From positions 25,029-89,028 of the forward strand of contig PKCN01000020.1 of assembly GCA_002862205.1 (NCBI GenBank): 64,000 nucleotides of DNA. Direction: 5' to 3'. Shown here piece by piece: positions 33,482 through 41,717 of this stretch; position 1 is the first letter of the stretch; every line of letters begins with the position of its first letter. Origin of the DNA: Planctomycetaceae bacterium. Its GTDB lineage: Bacteria > Planctomycetota > Planctomycetia > Pirellulales > Pirellulaceae. Under the pieces are notes generated by a model. That model was not told the origin of the DNA and did not search any database. It saw only the letters and a program-made list of their open reading frames with translations. A program made the position numbers and the translations under genes.

Positions 33482-34990
33482 ATGGCAAAAGCTCCCAAAA
33501 ACGCGATCAGTCCGTCTCGTGCCCAAGACTACCCAGAATGGTATCAGCAGGTCATTCGCGCATCTGATTTGGCGGAAAACAGTCCTGTCCGAGGTTGCAT
33601 GGTGATCAAGCCATGGGGCTACCGATTGTGGGAAAATATGCAACGCGCTTTGGATGACATGTTCAAGGCGACTGGCCACCAGAATGCTTACTTTCCCCTC
33701 TTCATTCCGATGAGCTTCCTCGAAAAGGAAGCGGAGCACGTGGAGGGGTTTGCCAAGGAATGTGCGGTGGTAACCCATCACCGCCTTGAACCAGATCCTG
33801 ACGGTGGATTGCGGCCTGCTGGTAAGCTTGAGGAACCGTTGATCGTACGCCCAACCAGCGAGACGATCATCGGGGCGACTTATGCAAAATGGGTTCAAAG
33901 TCATCGCGATCTTCCCATTCTTATCAATCAGTGGGCGAATGTCGTGCGGTGGGAAATGCGCACACGAATGTTTTTGCGAACAGCGGAGTTTCTTTGGCAG
34001 GAAGGTCACACGGTGCATGCCACGAGTGAAGAAGCAATGGCTGAAACCGAACAGATGATAGATGTCTACGCGGATTTCGCCCAAAATTGGATGGCAATGC
34101 CGGTGATCATCGGTAGCAAGACTGCTGACGAGAGGTTTCCGGGAGCCGTGGAGACGCTTTCCATCGAGGCCATGATGCAGGATCGCAAAGCTCTGCAGGC
34201 GGGAACGAGCCATTTTCTGGGGCAGAATTTTTCGAAAGCACAGGAAATTGTGTTTCAGGCTGAGAATGGTGAGCGTGAGTATGCATGGACCACAAGTTGG
34301 GGTGTCTCAACGCGGTTGGTGGGTGCTTTGATCATGAGCCATAGTGATGATGACGGTCTCGTGATGCCGCCTCGCTTAGCACCTGCCCAAGTGGTGATTC
34401 TGCCGATCTATCGTGATGATTCACAGCGTGCATCTGTGCTGCAGTACGTTGAAAAGCTCAAAGCTGAGTTGTCGGCACAGCAGTATGCAGGTAGCCCGAT
34501 TCGAGTAGAAGTGGATGACCGCGACATCCGCGGTGGGGAAAAGAAATGGCACCACGTCAAACGTGGCGTTCCCATTCGTTTGGAGGTTGGACCGAAGGAC
34601 ATCGAGAAGGATGCCGTCTTTCTTGGACGCAGAGATCAGCCCAAGAGTGCTCCCATGGGTCGGGCAGAGTTGATTGCGGGAATTGCTGCCTTACTTGCCG
34701 AAATGCAACAAGGACTGTTTGATGCCGCCGAGAAATTGCGGGATGACAATTCACGTGTGATCACGAACGAGTCAGATTTTCGTGACTTCTTTACGCCAGA
34801 GAATGAACAGGATATTCATGGCGGATTCGCACATTGCCACTTCTCATCCGAAGAAGAACTTCAGCCTCTGCTGAAGGAGCTGAAAGTTACAATCCGGTGT
34901 ATCCCCCGAGAAGGAAACGACGAGCCTGGAATCTGTTTCTTGACAGGAAAAACGGCAGCCAAGAAAGCGATTTTTGCCAAGTCCTATTAG
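33482..34990 (+). CDS. proS: prolyl-tRNA synthetase, archaeal/eukaryotic type (ProS type 3)
   Basis: A 502-residue class II synthetase that charges tRNA-Pro. Without the INS editing domain of the common bacterial type, it matches the type 3 form: SRAQDYPEWYQQVIRASDLAE at the start, RPTSETIIGATYAKW (motif 2 region), WGVSTRLVGALIMSHSDDDGLVMPP near 280-305 and a C-terminal domain with a zinc-site-like region. ATG 33482 is the natural start. This variant occurs in planctomycetes, some Firmicutes and others. The gene stands alone on the plus strand and converges on ruvA. Confidence 0.96.
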   Translation: MAKAPKNAISPSRAQDYPEWYQQVIRASDLAENSPVRGCMVIKPWGYRLWENMQRALDDMFKATGHQNAYFPLFIPMSFLEKEAEHVEGFAKECAVVTHHRLEPDPDGGLRPAGKLEEPLIVRPTSETIIGATYAKWVQSHRDLPILINQWANVVRWEMRTRMFLRTAEFLWQEGHTVHATSEEAMAETEQMIDVYADFAQNWMAMPVIIGSKTADERFPGAVETLSIEAMMQDRKALQAGTSHFLGQNFSKAQEIVFQAENGEREYAWTTSWGVSTRLVGALIMSHSDDDGLVMPPRLAPAQVVILPIYRDDSQRASVLQYVEKLKAELSAQQYAGSPIRVEVDDRDIRGGEKKWHHVKRGVPIRLEVGPKDIEKDAVFLGRRDQPKSAPMGRAELIAGIAALLAEMQQGLFDAAEKLRDDNSRVITNESDFRDFFTPENEQDIHGGFAHCHFSSEEELQPLLKELKVTIRCIPREGNDEPGICFLTGKTAAKKAIFAKSY

Positions 34991-35132
34991 TCGTTGCCCA
35001 TGCGTCAATTCTTGCCCGAATTGAATTGACCTCTGAAATGGCTTTTCCGAATACGACTCGTTAGGTTCTCAGCCAACGATGGTTCTGAGTGACCGCAGGA
35101 ATTCAACTCCCAAGCAAGGAGTCCTGTCCTGC

Positions 35133-35768
35133 TTATGCTGAACGCTGGTAGATTGCCGTGAGAAGAGATTCGGTATCTTTGAATTTTTTTCCGCCTGCCA
35201 TCGTTTCGTCGATCAGTTTCCGGGCATCCGTTTCACTGTGGCCCAAGGTGATCAGAGCATCAAATGTTTCACTGATAACGGCTGACGCTGCGGTCCCCTG
35301 GCCGGCATTTTCACTGGTGACCGCCTGTCTTTCGACCATCAAAGCGAAACGTGGCATTTTACGCCGCAACTTGGCGATCACCCGTTCGCTTGTCGCTGGC
35401 CCAACTCCGGGTAAGGCCGAAAGCCCTTTGGCATCCTGTTCCTCGATGAGTACGGCAAGCTCTTTGACTGGACGCACCATGGCGCGAAGCGCTTTTTTGA
35501 CTCCGACACCGTCGACGCTGCAGAATAGATCAAAGAACTGTCGTTCGGGTTCTGTCATAAAGCCGATCAGGCGTGGAGTGAGACGCCCACCTTGGGCATT
35601 TCCCTCAATGTAGTCCAAGGTATGAAGACGTGTCTGCTGACCGATGCTGTTTTGCAGCATGCGACGTGTGTAGTCTGCGACCAGCACTTCATATTCGAAC
35701 GGGGCGGCTTCAATGGTGACAGCAGTTTCACTGACGCGTGTCAGTGTTCCAGAGATGGTGACGATCAA
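35133..35768 (-). CDS. ruvA: Holliday junction branch-migration protein RuvA
   Basis: A 211-residue RuvA, the DNA-binding tetramer that holds Holliday junctions for the RuvB motor. The N-terminal OB-fold opens MIVTISGTLTRVSET; two helix-hairpin-helix motifs follow (CSVDGVGVKKALRAM and LSALPGVGPATSERVIAKL), then a flexible linker and the RuvB-contacting C-domain. The start is TTG at 35768, supported by AGGAG nine bases upstream. It follows ruvC in the same direction, with a 20-base tandem repeat in the gap. ruvB is not in the window. Confidence 0.95.
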   Translation of the reverse strand: MIVTISGTLTRVSETAVTIEAAPFEYEVLVADYTRRMLQNSIGQQTRLHTLDYIEGNAQGGRLTPRLIGFMTEPERQFFDLFCSVDGVGVKKALRAMVRPVKELAVLIEEQDAKGLSALPGVGPATSERVIAKLRRKMPRFALMVERQAVTSENAGQGTAASAVISETFDALITLGHSETDARKLIDETMAGGKKFKDTESLLTAIYQRSA

Positions 35769-35926
35769 GAGGGAATGCTCCTGGGCTAATGAAATTCGGA
35801 TTCGACGGCAATGCGATTGTGTGGCAGATTCCTGTGCACGAAAAGATGGAGGTTTGCAGACACGGGGTCAAGCGTAGCGATAAAATCTGGCTGGGCCCGA
35901 GTTGGGGCACACAAAAAACACTGATT

Positions 35927-36006
35927 CTCTGCACTCCTGCTTCAGGCTCTGCACTCCCGCTTCAGGCTCTGCACTCCCGCTTCAGGCTCTGCACTCCCGC
36001 TTCAGG
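35927..36006. repeat. 20-base tandem repeat, four copies, next to the ruvC stop
   Basis: Four copies of a 20-base unit beginning CTCTGCACTC and ending CGCTTCAGG (the first copy differs by one base) end one base before the ruvC stop codon. The array lies between ruvC and ruvA within a likely shared transcript. Near-identity of the copies suggests recent expansion. Confidence 0.95.
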
Positions 36007-36007
36007 C

Positions 36008-36559
36008 TCATGGGGTTTGGGTCAAGGCTGACATGGAACTGCCATCTCCAAGGTGGTAACCGCATAGCGCAATCGCGAGGGCATCAGCCACATCTGCAGG
36101 TTCAGGCATGGTTGCCAGACCCAGTTGAATTTTGACGGCAAGTTGAATTTGGCTCTTGGGAGCGTGCCCATTGCCCGTCATGACTTTCTTGACACGAGTG
36201 GGTTCAAAGTGAAGCACGTGGATGTTGGACTGTGCCGCTGCAAGGCAGATGACGCCACGTGCGTGTCCCATCAGGATCGCGGTGCGTGGGCGTTCGTAGT
36301 GGGAGAAAAGTTGTTCCAACGCCAGCACATCTGGTTGGTGTGCTTCAATCACCTCTCGCAGCCCGCTGTGAATTTCATTCAGCCGCATTTCGATGCTGTC
36401 CTTGGGTTTGCTGCGGATGATACCAGCTTCGATCAATCTGATTTTTCCCGCAAGTGCCATTGAACCACTTCCCGATCCGACTTCAATCACACCGTAACCG
36501 GTGGTGTTCAAGCCGGGATCAACTCCCAAAAGACGGCGTGTGGCAGAACTCGACTTCAC
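36008..36559 (-). CDS. ruvC: Holliday junction resolvase RuvC
   Basis: A 183-residue RuvC endonuclease that cuts Holliday junctions. The acidic residues of the RNase H-like site are visible: D in [16 protein letters not shown] in LALEQLF, and D-x-x-D in [14 protein letters not shown] choose the GTG at 36559, which overlaps the cysS stop (GTGA), over a TTG at 36574; both keep the whole domain. Coupling to cysS is therefore likely. The C-terminus is directly followed by a 20-base repeat array. Confidence 0.95.
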   Translation of the reverse strand: MKSSSATRRLLGVDPGLNTTGYGVIEVGSGSGSMALAGKIRLIEAGIIRSKPKDSIEMRLNEIHSGLREVIEAHQPDVLALEQLFSHYERPRTAILMGHARGVICLAAAQSNIHVLHFEPTRVKKVMTGNGHAPKSQIQLAVKIQLGLATMPEPADVADALAIALCGYHLGDGSSMSALTQTP

Positions 36560-38181
36560 GAGCTGCGTTCCCAACTTGTGCCTTCTTTCTTGTCCAGTAG
36601 AGCGACACCCAGCTCAGTCAAACGATCACGGATCGCATCACCGGTTGCATAGTCCTTACGCTCCCGAGCCTCCTTGCGAAGGTCGATCAGCAAATTGACC
36701 ACGCCATCGAGTAAATCGGTGTCTGCTTCGTCTCCACCACTTCCACCAAGTGCTGGTTTGACGAAAATTCCCAACACGCTGGTCAATTCGCGAATGACAC
36801 AGGCCGCTTTGATCAGTGACACTACCGCAGGCGAATCGAGTGACGCAGCTGGCCCTAATCCGTGTTGATCAATATGTCGATTCAACGCACGTAGTGAATC
36901 GAACAATACGCTGATCGCTGCACCCGTGTTGAAGTCATCATCCATTGAGGACAGGAACTTTGCTCGTGCTGCATGCATCTCCTGCAGCAGAGGTTCTTCT
37001 CCGGGATCAAATTCACCCTGGTTTCGACAGGTGCCCAGCGGCAAGTCATAGAAATATTGCCCCGGGTATTGGGTGCTTTCCTGAAGAGACGTGATCTCAT
37101 TGAAACGGTCAAAGAAGCGATAGAAAGCTTCTAATGATGTGCCTGCTTCCTGCAAACCCTCTTCGTTGTAGACAATGGTCGACCGATAATGTGTTCTCAG
37201 AAGAAAGAAGCGGATCCGTTCTCCCGTATGCCTGCGGATTACGGTCGACAGTCCACCGTCTCCCTTACTGCGGCTGATTTTTCCAGCCGATGCCTCTTCT
37301 GCTGATTCTTCACGGTCACTCTTGCCGCCTACTTTGCCTTTTTCACCGGCTCGCATCAAACCATTGTGCATCCAATATTTGACCATCGGGGCAGCGTGGC
37401 AGCAGCCGCTTTGTGCAAGCTCGTTCTCATGGTGAGGGAACAGCAGGTCCAATCCCCCGCCATGAATATCAAACGTGTTGCCGAGGATTTCATGGCTCAT
37501 CGCGGAGCATTCGATGTGCCACCCTGGACGCCCCGGACCCCATGGGCTGTCCCAGGCAATCGAATCATCTTTCGCGCTTTTCCAAAGAGCAAAGTCACCG
37601 GGTGAACGTTTTTTGGCCGCAGCTTCACCTCCTTCACCTTGTTGTGAATCCAAGCTTCGATTGGATAGCTGGCCGTAATGGCTGTCCTTGGCGACATCAA
37701 AAAAAACATCGCCATCTACCGCGTACGCATAATCCTTGTCTTCCAGAGCCTTGATGAAGGAGATGATCTGAGGCATGTGATCGGTGGCACGAGGCAGGTA
37801 GTCGATTTGACTGACCCCCAATTCACGCAGATTTGAGAGATAATCTGCGGTCATTTCACATGCAATCTGGCTCACGGGAATGCCACGTTCCCGGCTCTTG
37901 GCGATCAGCTTGTCATCCACGTCCGTGATGTTCACGACCCATGTCACCTCATAGCCGCTGTAACTTAGATAACGCTTGATTGTGTCGAAGATGACAGGAC
38001 CGACCATGTGTCCAATATGCGACTCAGCGTAAACCGTTGGACCGCACAAATAGATGCCAACCTTCGGGGGGTGAAGCGGTTCGAACGGTTCCTTGGTCTT
38101 GCTAAGTGTGTTGTAAACACGAATCGTGGGATTGTTGGTTGACGCGTCAGAGTCGTTTTGGCTTGCAGTCGCGGTGCTCAT
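36556..38181 (-). CDS. cysS: cysteinyl-tRNA synthetase with altered KMSKS loop
   Basis: A 541-residue class I synthetase that charges tRNA-Cys. The HIGH motif region is [14 protein letters not shown] (46-58). Zinc ligands are visible as Cys46, Cys225 (WHIECSAMS), His250 and Glu254. The KMSKS loop, usually KMSKSLGN, here reads [10 protein letters not shown] (301-310) and is preceded by a charged insert of about 22 residues (279-300). The K and both S positions are kept, so activity is plausible. ATG 38181 is the better start; the open frame to 38283 adds unrelated residues. It overlaps ruvC by four bases. Confidence 0.93.
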   Translation of the reverse strand: MSTATASQNDSDASTNNPTIRVYNTLSKTKEPFEPLHPPKVGIYLCGPTVYAESHIGHMVGPVIFDTIKRYLSYSGYEVTWVVNITDVDDKLIAKSRERGIPVSQIACEMTADYLSNLRELGVSQIDYLPRATDHMPQIISFIKALEDKDYAYAVDGDVFFDVAKDSHYGQLSNRSLDSQQGEGGEAAAKKRSPGDFALWKSAKDDSIAWDSPWGPGRPGWHIECSAMSHEILGNTFDIHGGGLDLLFPHHENELAQSGCCHAAPMVKYWMHNGLMRAGEKGKVGGKSDREESAEEASAGKISRSKGDGGLSTVIRRHTGERIRFFLLRTHYRSTIVYNEEGLQEAGTSLEAFYRFFDRFNEITSLQESTQYPGQYFYDLPLGTCRNQGEFDPGEEPLLQEMHAARAKFLSSMDDDFNTGAAISVLFDSLRALNRHIDQHGLGPAASLDSPAVVSLIKAACVIRELTSVLGIFVKPALGGSGGDEADTDLLDGVVNLLIDLRKEARERKDYATGDAIRDRLTELGVALLDKKEGTSWERSS

Positions 38182-38565
38182 CTTTATCGTCTGATGGAGA
38201 ATGGATCGCAGGTGGAATTTGTTTTCAATCACCGAGTAGAAATTTCCAAATCCAGTGCCTGATTCGAAATCAATTGATAGCAAATCAGGCCGAATGGTTG
38301 GTGGTTCTGCCCGTCAAGCTGGGGATTATAGGGTCTGATCGTTTTCATGCAGAGGGCGATTTTCAGCACCCTATGTCGAGCGTGCTCACTGTACCATGCT
38401 TGAGCCGATTGACCGTTCGATGCTGCCCGATGCGGGACAGCTGGCAGCCGGATGGGGGTCACGTCAGTCATTCCTGTTGGAATCCAATTGGCTTGTCGAA
38501 ATCCAGCCAGATGGAGCCGGGAGCGAACCAAAAGAGTAGGACCGAACCAAAAAACATCGTGCGGA
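38182..38565. other. gene-free gap between ispF and cysS
   Basis: The 384 bases between two same-strand genes contain no convincing coding frame on either strand. They should hold the cysS promoter (minus strand). A short direct repeat around CGAACCAAAA (about 38524-38551) is the only pattern seen. Confidence 0.4.
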
Positions 38566-39060
38566 TCAGACTTTGTAGACCAGAACGACGGCTCTGGCCG
38601 AGATTGCTTCTCCCTGCCCAATGGGGCCAATCCCCTCTCCTGTCTTGGCTTTGATACCAATACGGTCGATGGGGGTCTCAGTGATTTTTGAAATCGCTGC
38701 TTTCATGGCGTCAATATGGCCAGCCATTTTGGGCCGTTCTGCCAAGATCACACAGTCCATATTCGCTATTTCCATTCCATGGCTCCGCAGACGTTGGATC
38801 GCTTCGTGCAAGAAGTCTGCACTATTGCGATCATGGTTTTCCGCAGCGTTGTCCGGAAAAAGTCGTCCAATGTCTTCCTCAGCGATCGAGCCCAGGATGG
38901 CGTCCGTCACTGCATGCAACAGAACATCCGCATCGCTGTGTCCAATGCTATGGATCTGGCAATCCAGATTGATGCCTCCAATTCGAAGTGGGCCCCCGTT
39001 TCCGAGTCGGTGAGTGTCGTATCCAAGTCCGACTCGGATCGGCGGAATCGATGCTGTCAT
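38566..39060 (-). CDS. ispF: 2-C-methyl-D-erythritol 2,4-cyclodiphosphate synthase
   Basis: A 164-residue IspF that forms the cyclic diphosphate of the MEP isoprenoid pathway. Zinc-binding GYDTHRLG and the IHSIGHSDADVLLHAVTDAILG block are intact, followed by DIGRLFPD and the C-terminal IKAKTGEGIGPIGQGEAI. ATG 39060 gives the normal length; the frame extends six codons further. The other MEP genes are not in the window. Confidence 0.97.
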   Translation of the reverse strand: MTASIPPIRVGLGYDTHRLGNGGPLRIGGINLDCQIHSIGHSDADVLLHAVTDAILGSIAEEDIGRLFPDNAAENHDRNSADFLHEAIQRLRSHGMEIANMDCVILAERPKMAGHIDAMKAAISKITETPIDRIGIKAKTGEGIGPIGQGEAISARAVVLVYKV

Positions 39061-39270
39061 GCGAGTTTTTCCATCCAATTGATTTGGTCAGTAAGCAGCT
39101 AATTATTGCCACTTTGAAGAATGCACCACCACAGGAATCGTAAATGATGCACCATGGGCGGTGGAAGTGATCAGTTGCCGGCGTCTACCAGCACTCACGG
39201 ATTTTGGAGCCTCAGGTGTGGAACTGGCGGCTTGTTTTGGGGGCTCCTGCGGTGCCGTCTTCTTTCTCCC

Positions 39271-39330
39271 AGCGATTCAGTATGCAGCGATTCAGTATGC
39301 AGCGATTCAGTATGCAGCGATTCAGTATCC
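39271..39330. repeat. 15-base tandem repeat, four copies
   Basis: AGCGATTCAGTATGC occurs four times head to tail, the last copy ending in CC. It lies in the divergent gap (39061-39441) between ispF and the ABC ATPase gene, 50 bases before a candidate -35 region. Frames across it on either strand give only the repeated short peptide and no gene. Nothing else coding is seen in the gap. Confidence 0.95.
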
Positions 39331-39379
39331 TGATACCCAGTGTCACGAGTCCTCGAGTGCTCAAAAATGTGAGACGGCT

Positions 39380-39406
39380 TTGAACATTGCCTCGTGTATC
39401 TACAAT
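39380..39406 (+). promoter_or_regulatory. candidate promoter for the ABC ATPase gene
   Basis: TACAAT (five of six -10 positions) lies 36 bases before the ATG at 39442. An upstream TTGAAC is 15 bases away, or TTTGAA 16 bases away, which is slightly short. The position close to the start is favourable. Confidence 0.35.
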
Positions 39407-39441
39407 AGCCGACTTTCCTCCGTCTGCGAGCCATACAGTCC

Positions 39442-40431
39442 ATGCCAATTATCGAAGTCCGACAGTTGGCCAAGTCTTATCGCGTCTACCATAAACGCGA
39501 GGGGTTGGCTGATAGTGTTCGAGGACTTTTTCGTCGCGAATACAGGGAAGTCAAAGCTGTTCAGGGAATTGATCTGAATATTGAACAGGGTGAATTTGTC
39601 GCATTTCTTGGTCCAAATGGTGCTGGGAAAACGACGACTTTAAAACTGCTCAGTGGGGTGATCAATCCGACCAGCGGATCTGCGAGCGTGATGGGATTCA
39701 CGCCATGGCAGAGAAAGAACGAGTATCGACGTCGGTTCGCGCTGGTGATGGGACAGAAGAACCAATTGTGGTGGGACTTGCCTGCTCAGGAGTCGTATCG
39801 ACTCCATCAGCAAATTTATGGAGTCCCAGTCGATGAGTTCGACCGCACACTCGCTGAGCTCACAGATCTGCTGGATGTGGGAAGTTTGTTGAGTCAACCC
39901 GTTCGAGAGCTTTCGCTGGGCGAGCGAATGAAGATGGAGTTGATAGCGGCGCTGCTACATCGCCCAGAAGTACTGTTTCTTGATGAACCAACGATCGGTC
40001 TGGATGTCATTGCGCAGCACAATATCCAACAGTTTCTGAAGTATTATCAGGAGAAACGAAAAATCACGATCATGTTGACCAGTCATTACATGAAGGACAT
40101 CGCTGCCCTATGCAAACGGGTTGTTATCATTGCTGGTGGTCGAATTGAATATGACGGGTCTTTATCGGGAGTGATTGATAAGTTTTCTGGTCACAAGGTG
40201 ATGACGTTGCAGTTTGCTGATGGACACCAGCCTGATTTGTCCGGTCTTGGCGAGGTTCTTGATGAAACGTGGCCGAAGGTTCAATTGCGAGTTGATCGCA
40301 GCGACGTGCCAAGTGTTCTCGCCGAGGTGCTCCGGGACAACCCGATCGAAGATGTAGCGGTTGAAGATGTCCCGCTTGAAGAGGTGATTGCCAAGCTCTT
40401 TCGTGAGTCATCAAAAAAATCAAATTCGTGA
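39442..40431 (+). CDS. ABC transporter ATP-binding protein, ABC-2 exporter type
   Basis: A 329-residue ATPase subunit. Walker A is GPNGAGKTT, the Q-loop region follows, the signature is [11 protein letters not shown] (LSGGQ variant), Walker B is [12 protein letters not shown] and the H-loop is MLTSHYM. The closest pattern is the ABC-2 group of multidrug/natural-product exporters, including a C-terminal extension of about 90 residues beyond the core. No permease gene lies on either side (a DUF1559 gene follows), so the membrane partner must be elsewhere. Substrate unknown. Confidence 0.9.
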   Translation: MPIIEVRQLAKSYRVYHKREGLADSVRGLFRREYREVKAVQGIDLNIEQGEFVAFLGPNGAGKTTTLKLLSGVINPTSGSASVMGFTPWQRKNEYRRRFALVMGQKNQLWWDLPAQESYRLHQQIYGVPVDEFDRTLAELTDLLDVGSLLSQPVRELSLGERMKMELIAALLHRPEVLFLDEPTIGLDVIAQHNIQQFLKYYQEKRKITIMLTSHYMKDIAALCKRVVIIAGGRIEYDGSLSGVIDKFSGHKVMTLQFADGHQPDLSGLGEVLDETWPKVQLRVDRSDVPSVLAEVLRDNPIEDVAVEDVPLEEVIAKLFRESSKKSNS

Positions 40432-40661
40432 TTCGGTAACGCGACTCGATACGGCGTCTCTTTCTTGCCTGCGGGACCGAGATTGCGGCTGTTTTCAGGC
40501 AGGAGTTGCTTGAAGGCCATTTTCGCATTTGGAATCTGAAAATTACGGATTCTTTTTGAGGGAAAATACCACCCGTGATTGCACGGCAGGTAGACTGAAT
40601 TCCAGCTTGTCTAAAGTTTGGCTTCGACTTAGCTTGCCTTATCTGATCACGGGGGTGGTTC

Positions 40662-41642
40662 ATGTGGGAAACGAATGCCGAAACCGCTTTGAATTGTCAG
40701 TTGCTCAATCGCAGGTCACCTGGCAGGCACGGATTCACATTGGTTGAGTTGTTGGTTGTCCTGGCAATCATAGCCATTTTAGTGGGGTTATTGTTACCTG
40801 CAGTCCAAGCCGCACGCGAGGCAGCGAGGCGAGTGCAATGCAAGAACAATCTTCACCAAATTGGTCTTGCGCTTCACAATTACCATGGTGTATTCCGGCG
40901 TTTTCCACCGCAGCGCACACGCAATGGATTTCACGGTTGGGCAATTTTCACATTGCCATACATCGAAAATCAGAATCTTCGTGAAGCCTACCGAATGAAT
41001 TATCGTTGGAGCGCGCCGCAGAATGCCGAAGCGGTGTATGCCATGGTGCCTACCTTTCAATGCCCTACTTCACGATTATCAGGGACATCTCGGACACACA
41101 TTGCCAACGGGCGTTGGGCGGCGTCCAATGACTATGCCCCGCTTGGTGCAGTATCGGCTCGTTTGGCGACTGCTGGTTTGATCAGGCCCAGATCGTCTTA
41201 CATCGGTTTGATGAGAGGATGGACCCGAATCGGTTTTCGCGATGCCTTTGATGGTTTATCTCAGACCATTCTGTTTGCCGAAGACACCACGCGTCCGAAC
41301 TATTACATAGCTGGAAAACGTCTGGGCCCTCCCAACAGTCCTTCAAGTGGCGGTAACTTTGGTGTTGCCAATGGGGTGGTCAAAGGCGCGGCTTGGGCAG
41401 ATTCCCGCAATGCCATTCCAATGCATGGGTTTACCCAAGACGGCAAATCTTCGCCCGGGCCGTGCCCAATCAATTGCACCAACAACAACGAAATGTATTC
41501 TTTTCATTCCGGCGGTGTTCATTGTGTGCTGGCAGATGGGGCTGTTCGCTTCCTTTCACAGACGATTGATATCGATACGATGGCCTCATTGATCACATCC
41601 AAGGGGCATGAACTGATCCCGATGGAAGATTTCGTGCGGTGA
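40662..41642 (+). CDS. DUF1559 protein with type IV prepilin-like N-terminus
   Basis: A 326-residue member of the DUF1559 family, greatly expanded in planctomycetes. The prepilin peptidase site is RHG|FTLVEL, followed by a hydrophobic helix (LVVLAIIAILVGLLLPAVQ), then the family blocks AAREAARRVQCKNNLHQIGLALHNYH and, near the C-terminus, FHSGGVHCVLADGAVRFL. It should be processed and kept at the membrane or assembled in a pseudopilus-like form; its role is unknown. GGGGGTGG precedes the ATG. No pilus machinery is adjacent. Confidence 0.93.
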   Translation: MWETNAETALNCQLLNRRSPGRHGFTLVELLVVLAIIAILVGLLLPAVQAAREAARRVQCKNNLHQIGLALHNYHGVFRRFPPQRTRNGFHGWAIFTLPYIENQNLREAYRMNYRWSAPQNAEAVYAMVPTFQCPTSRLSGTSRTHIANGRWAASNDYAPLGAVSARLATAGLIRPRSSYIGLMRGWTRIGFRDAFDGLSQTILFAEDTTRPNYYIAGKRLGPPNSPSSGGNFGVANGVVKGAAWADSRNAIPMHGFTQDGKSSPGPCPINCTNNNEMYSFHSGGVHCVLADGAVRFLSQTIDIDTMASLITSKGHELIPMEDFVR

Positions 41643-41717
41643 TCGCATGGTTGGCCGTCTGGACCAAATGGCTTTCTTGGGTTCTGCTGAGGGGGTTTTC
41701 ATTTCTTTCTCCTCCTG

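Noticed and set aside
34991..35132. Possible tRNA or terminator between proS and ruvA
   Set aside because: Only stems of about five bases (for example ACTCC/GGAGT); no cloverleaf, TTCGAAT-type loop or T-run could be built.
38229..38660. Minus-strand frame between ispF and cysS
   Set aside because: Overlaps the conserved end of ispF in another frame and shows no family pattern.
39161..39577. Plus-strand frame across the 15-base repeats into the ABC gene
   Set aside because: It overlaps the well-supported ABC ATPase start in another frame; the AAIQY peptide repeat is only the DNA repeat.
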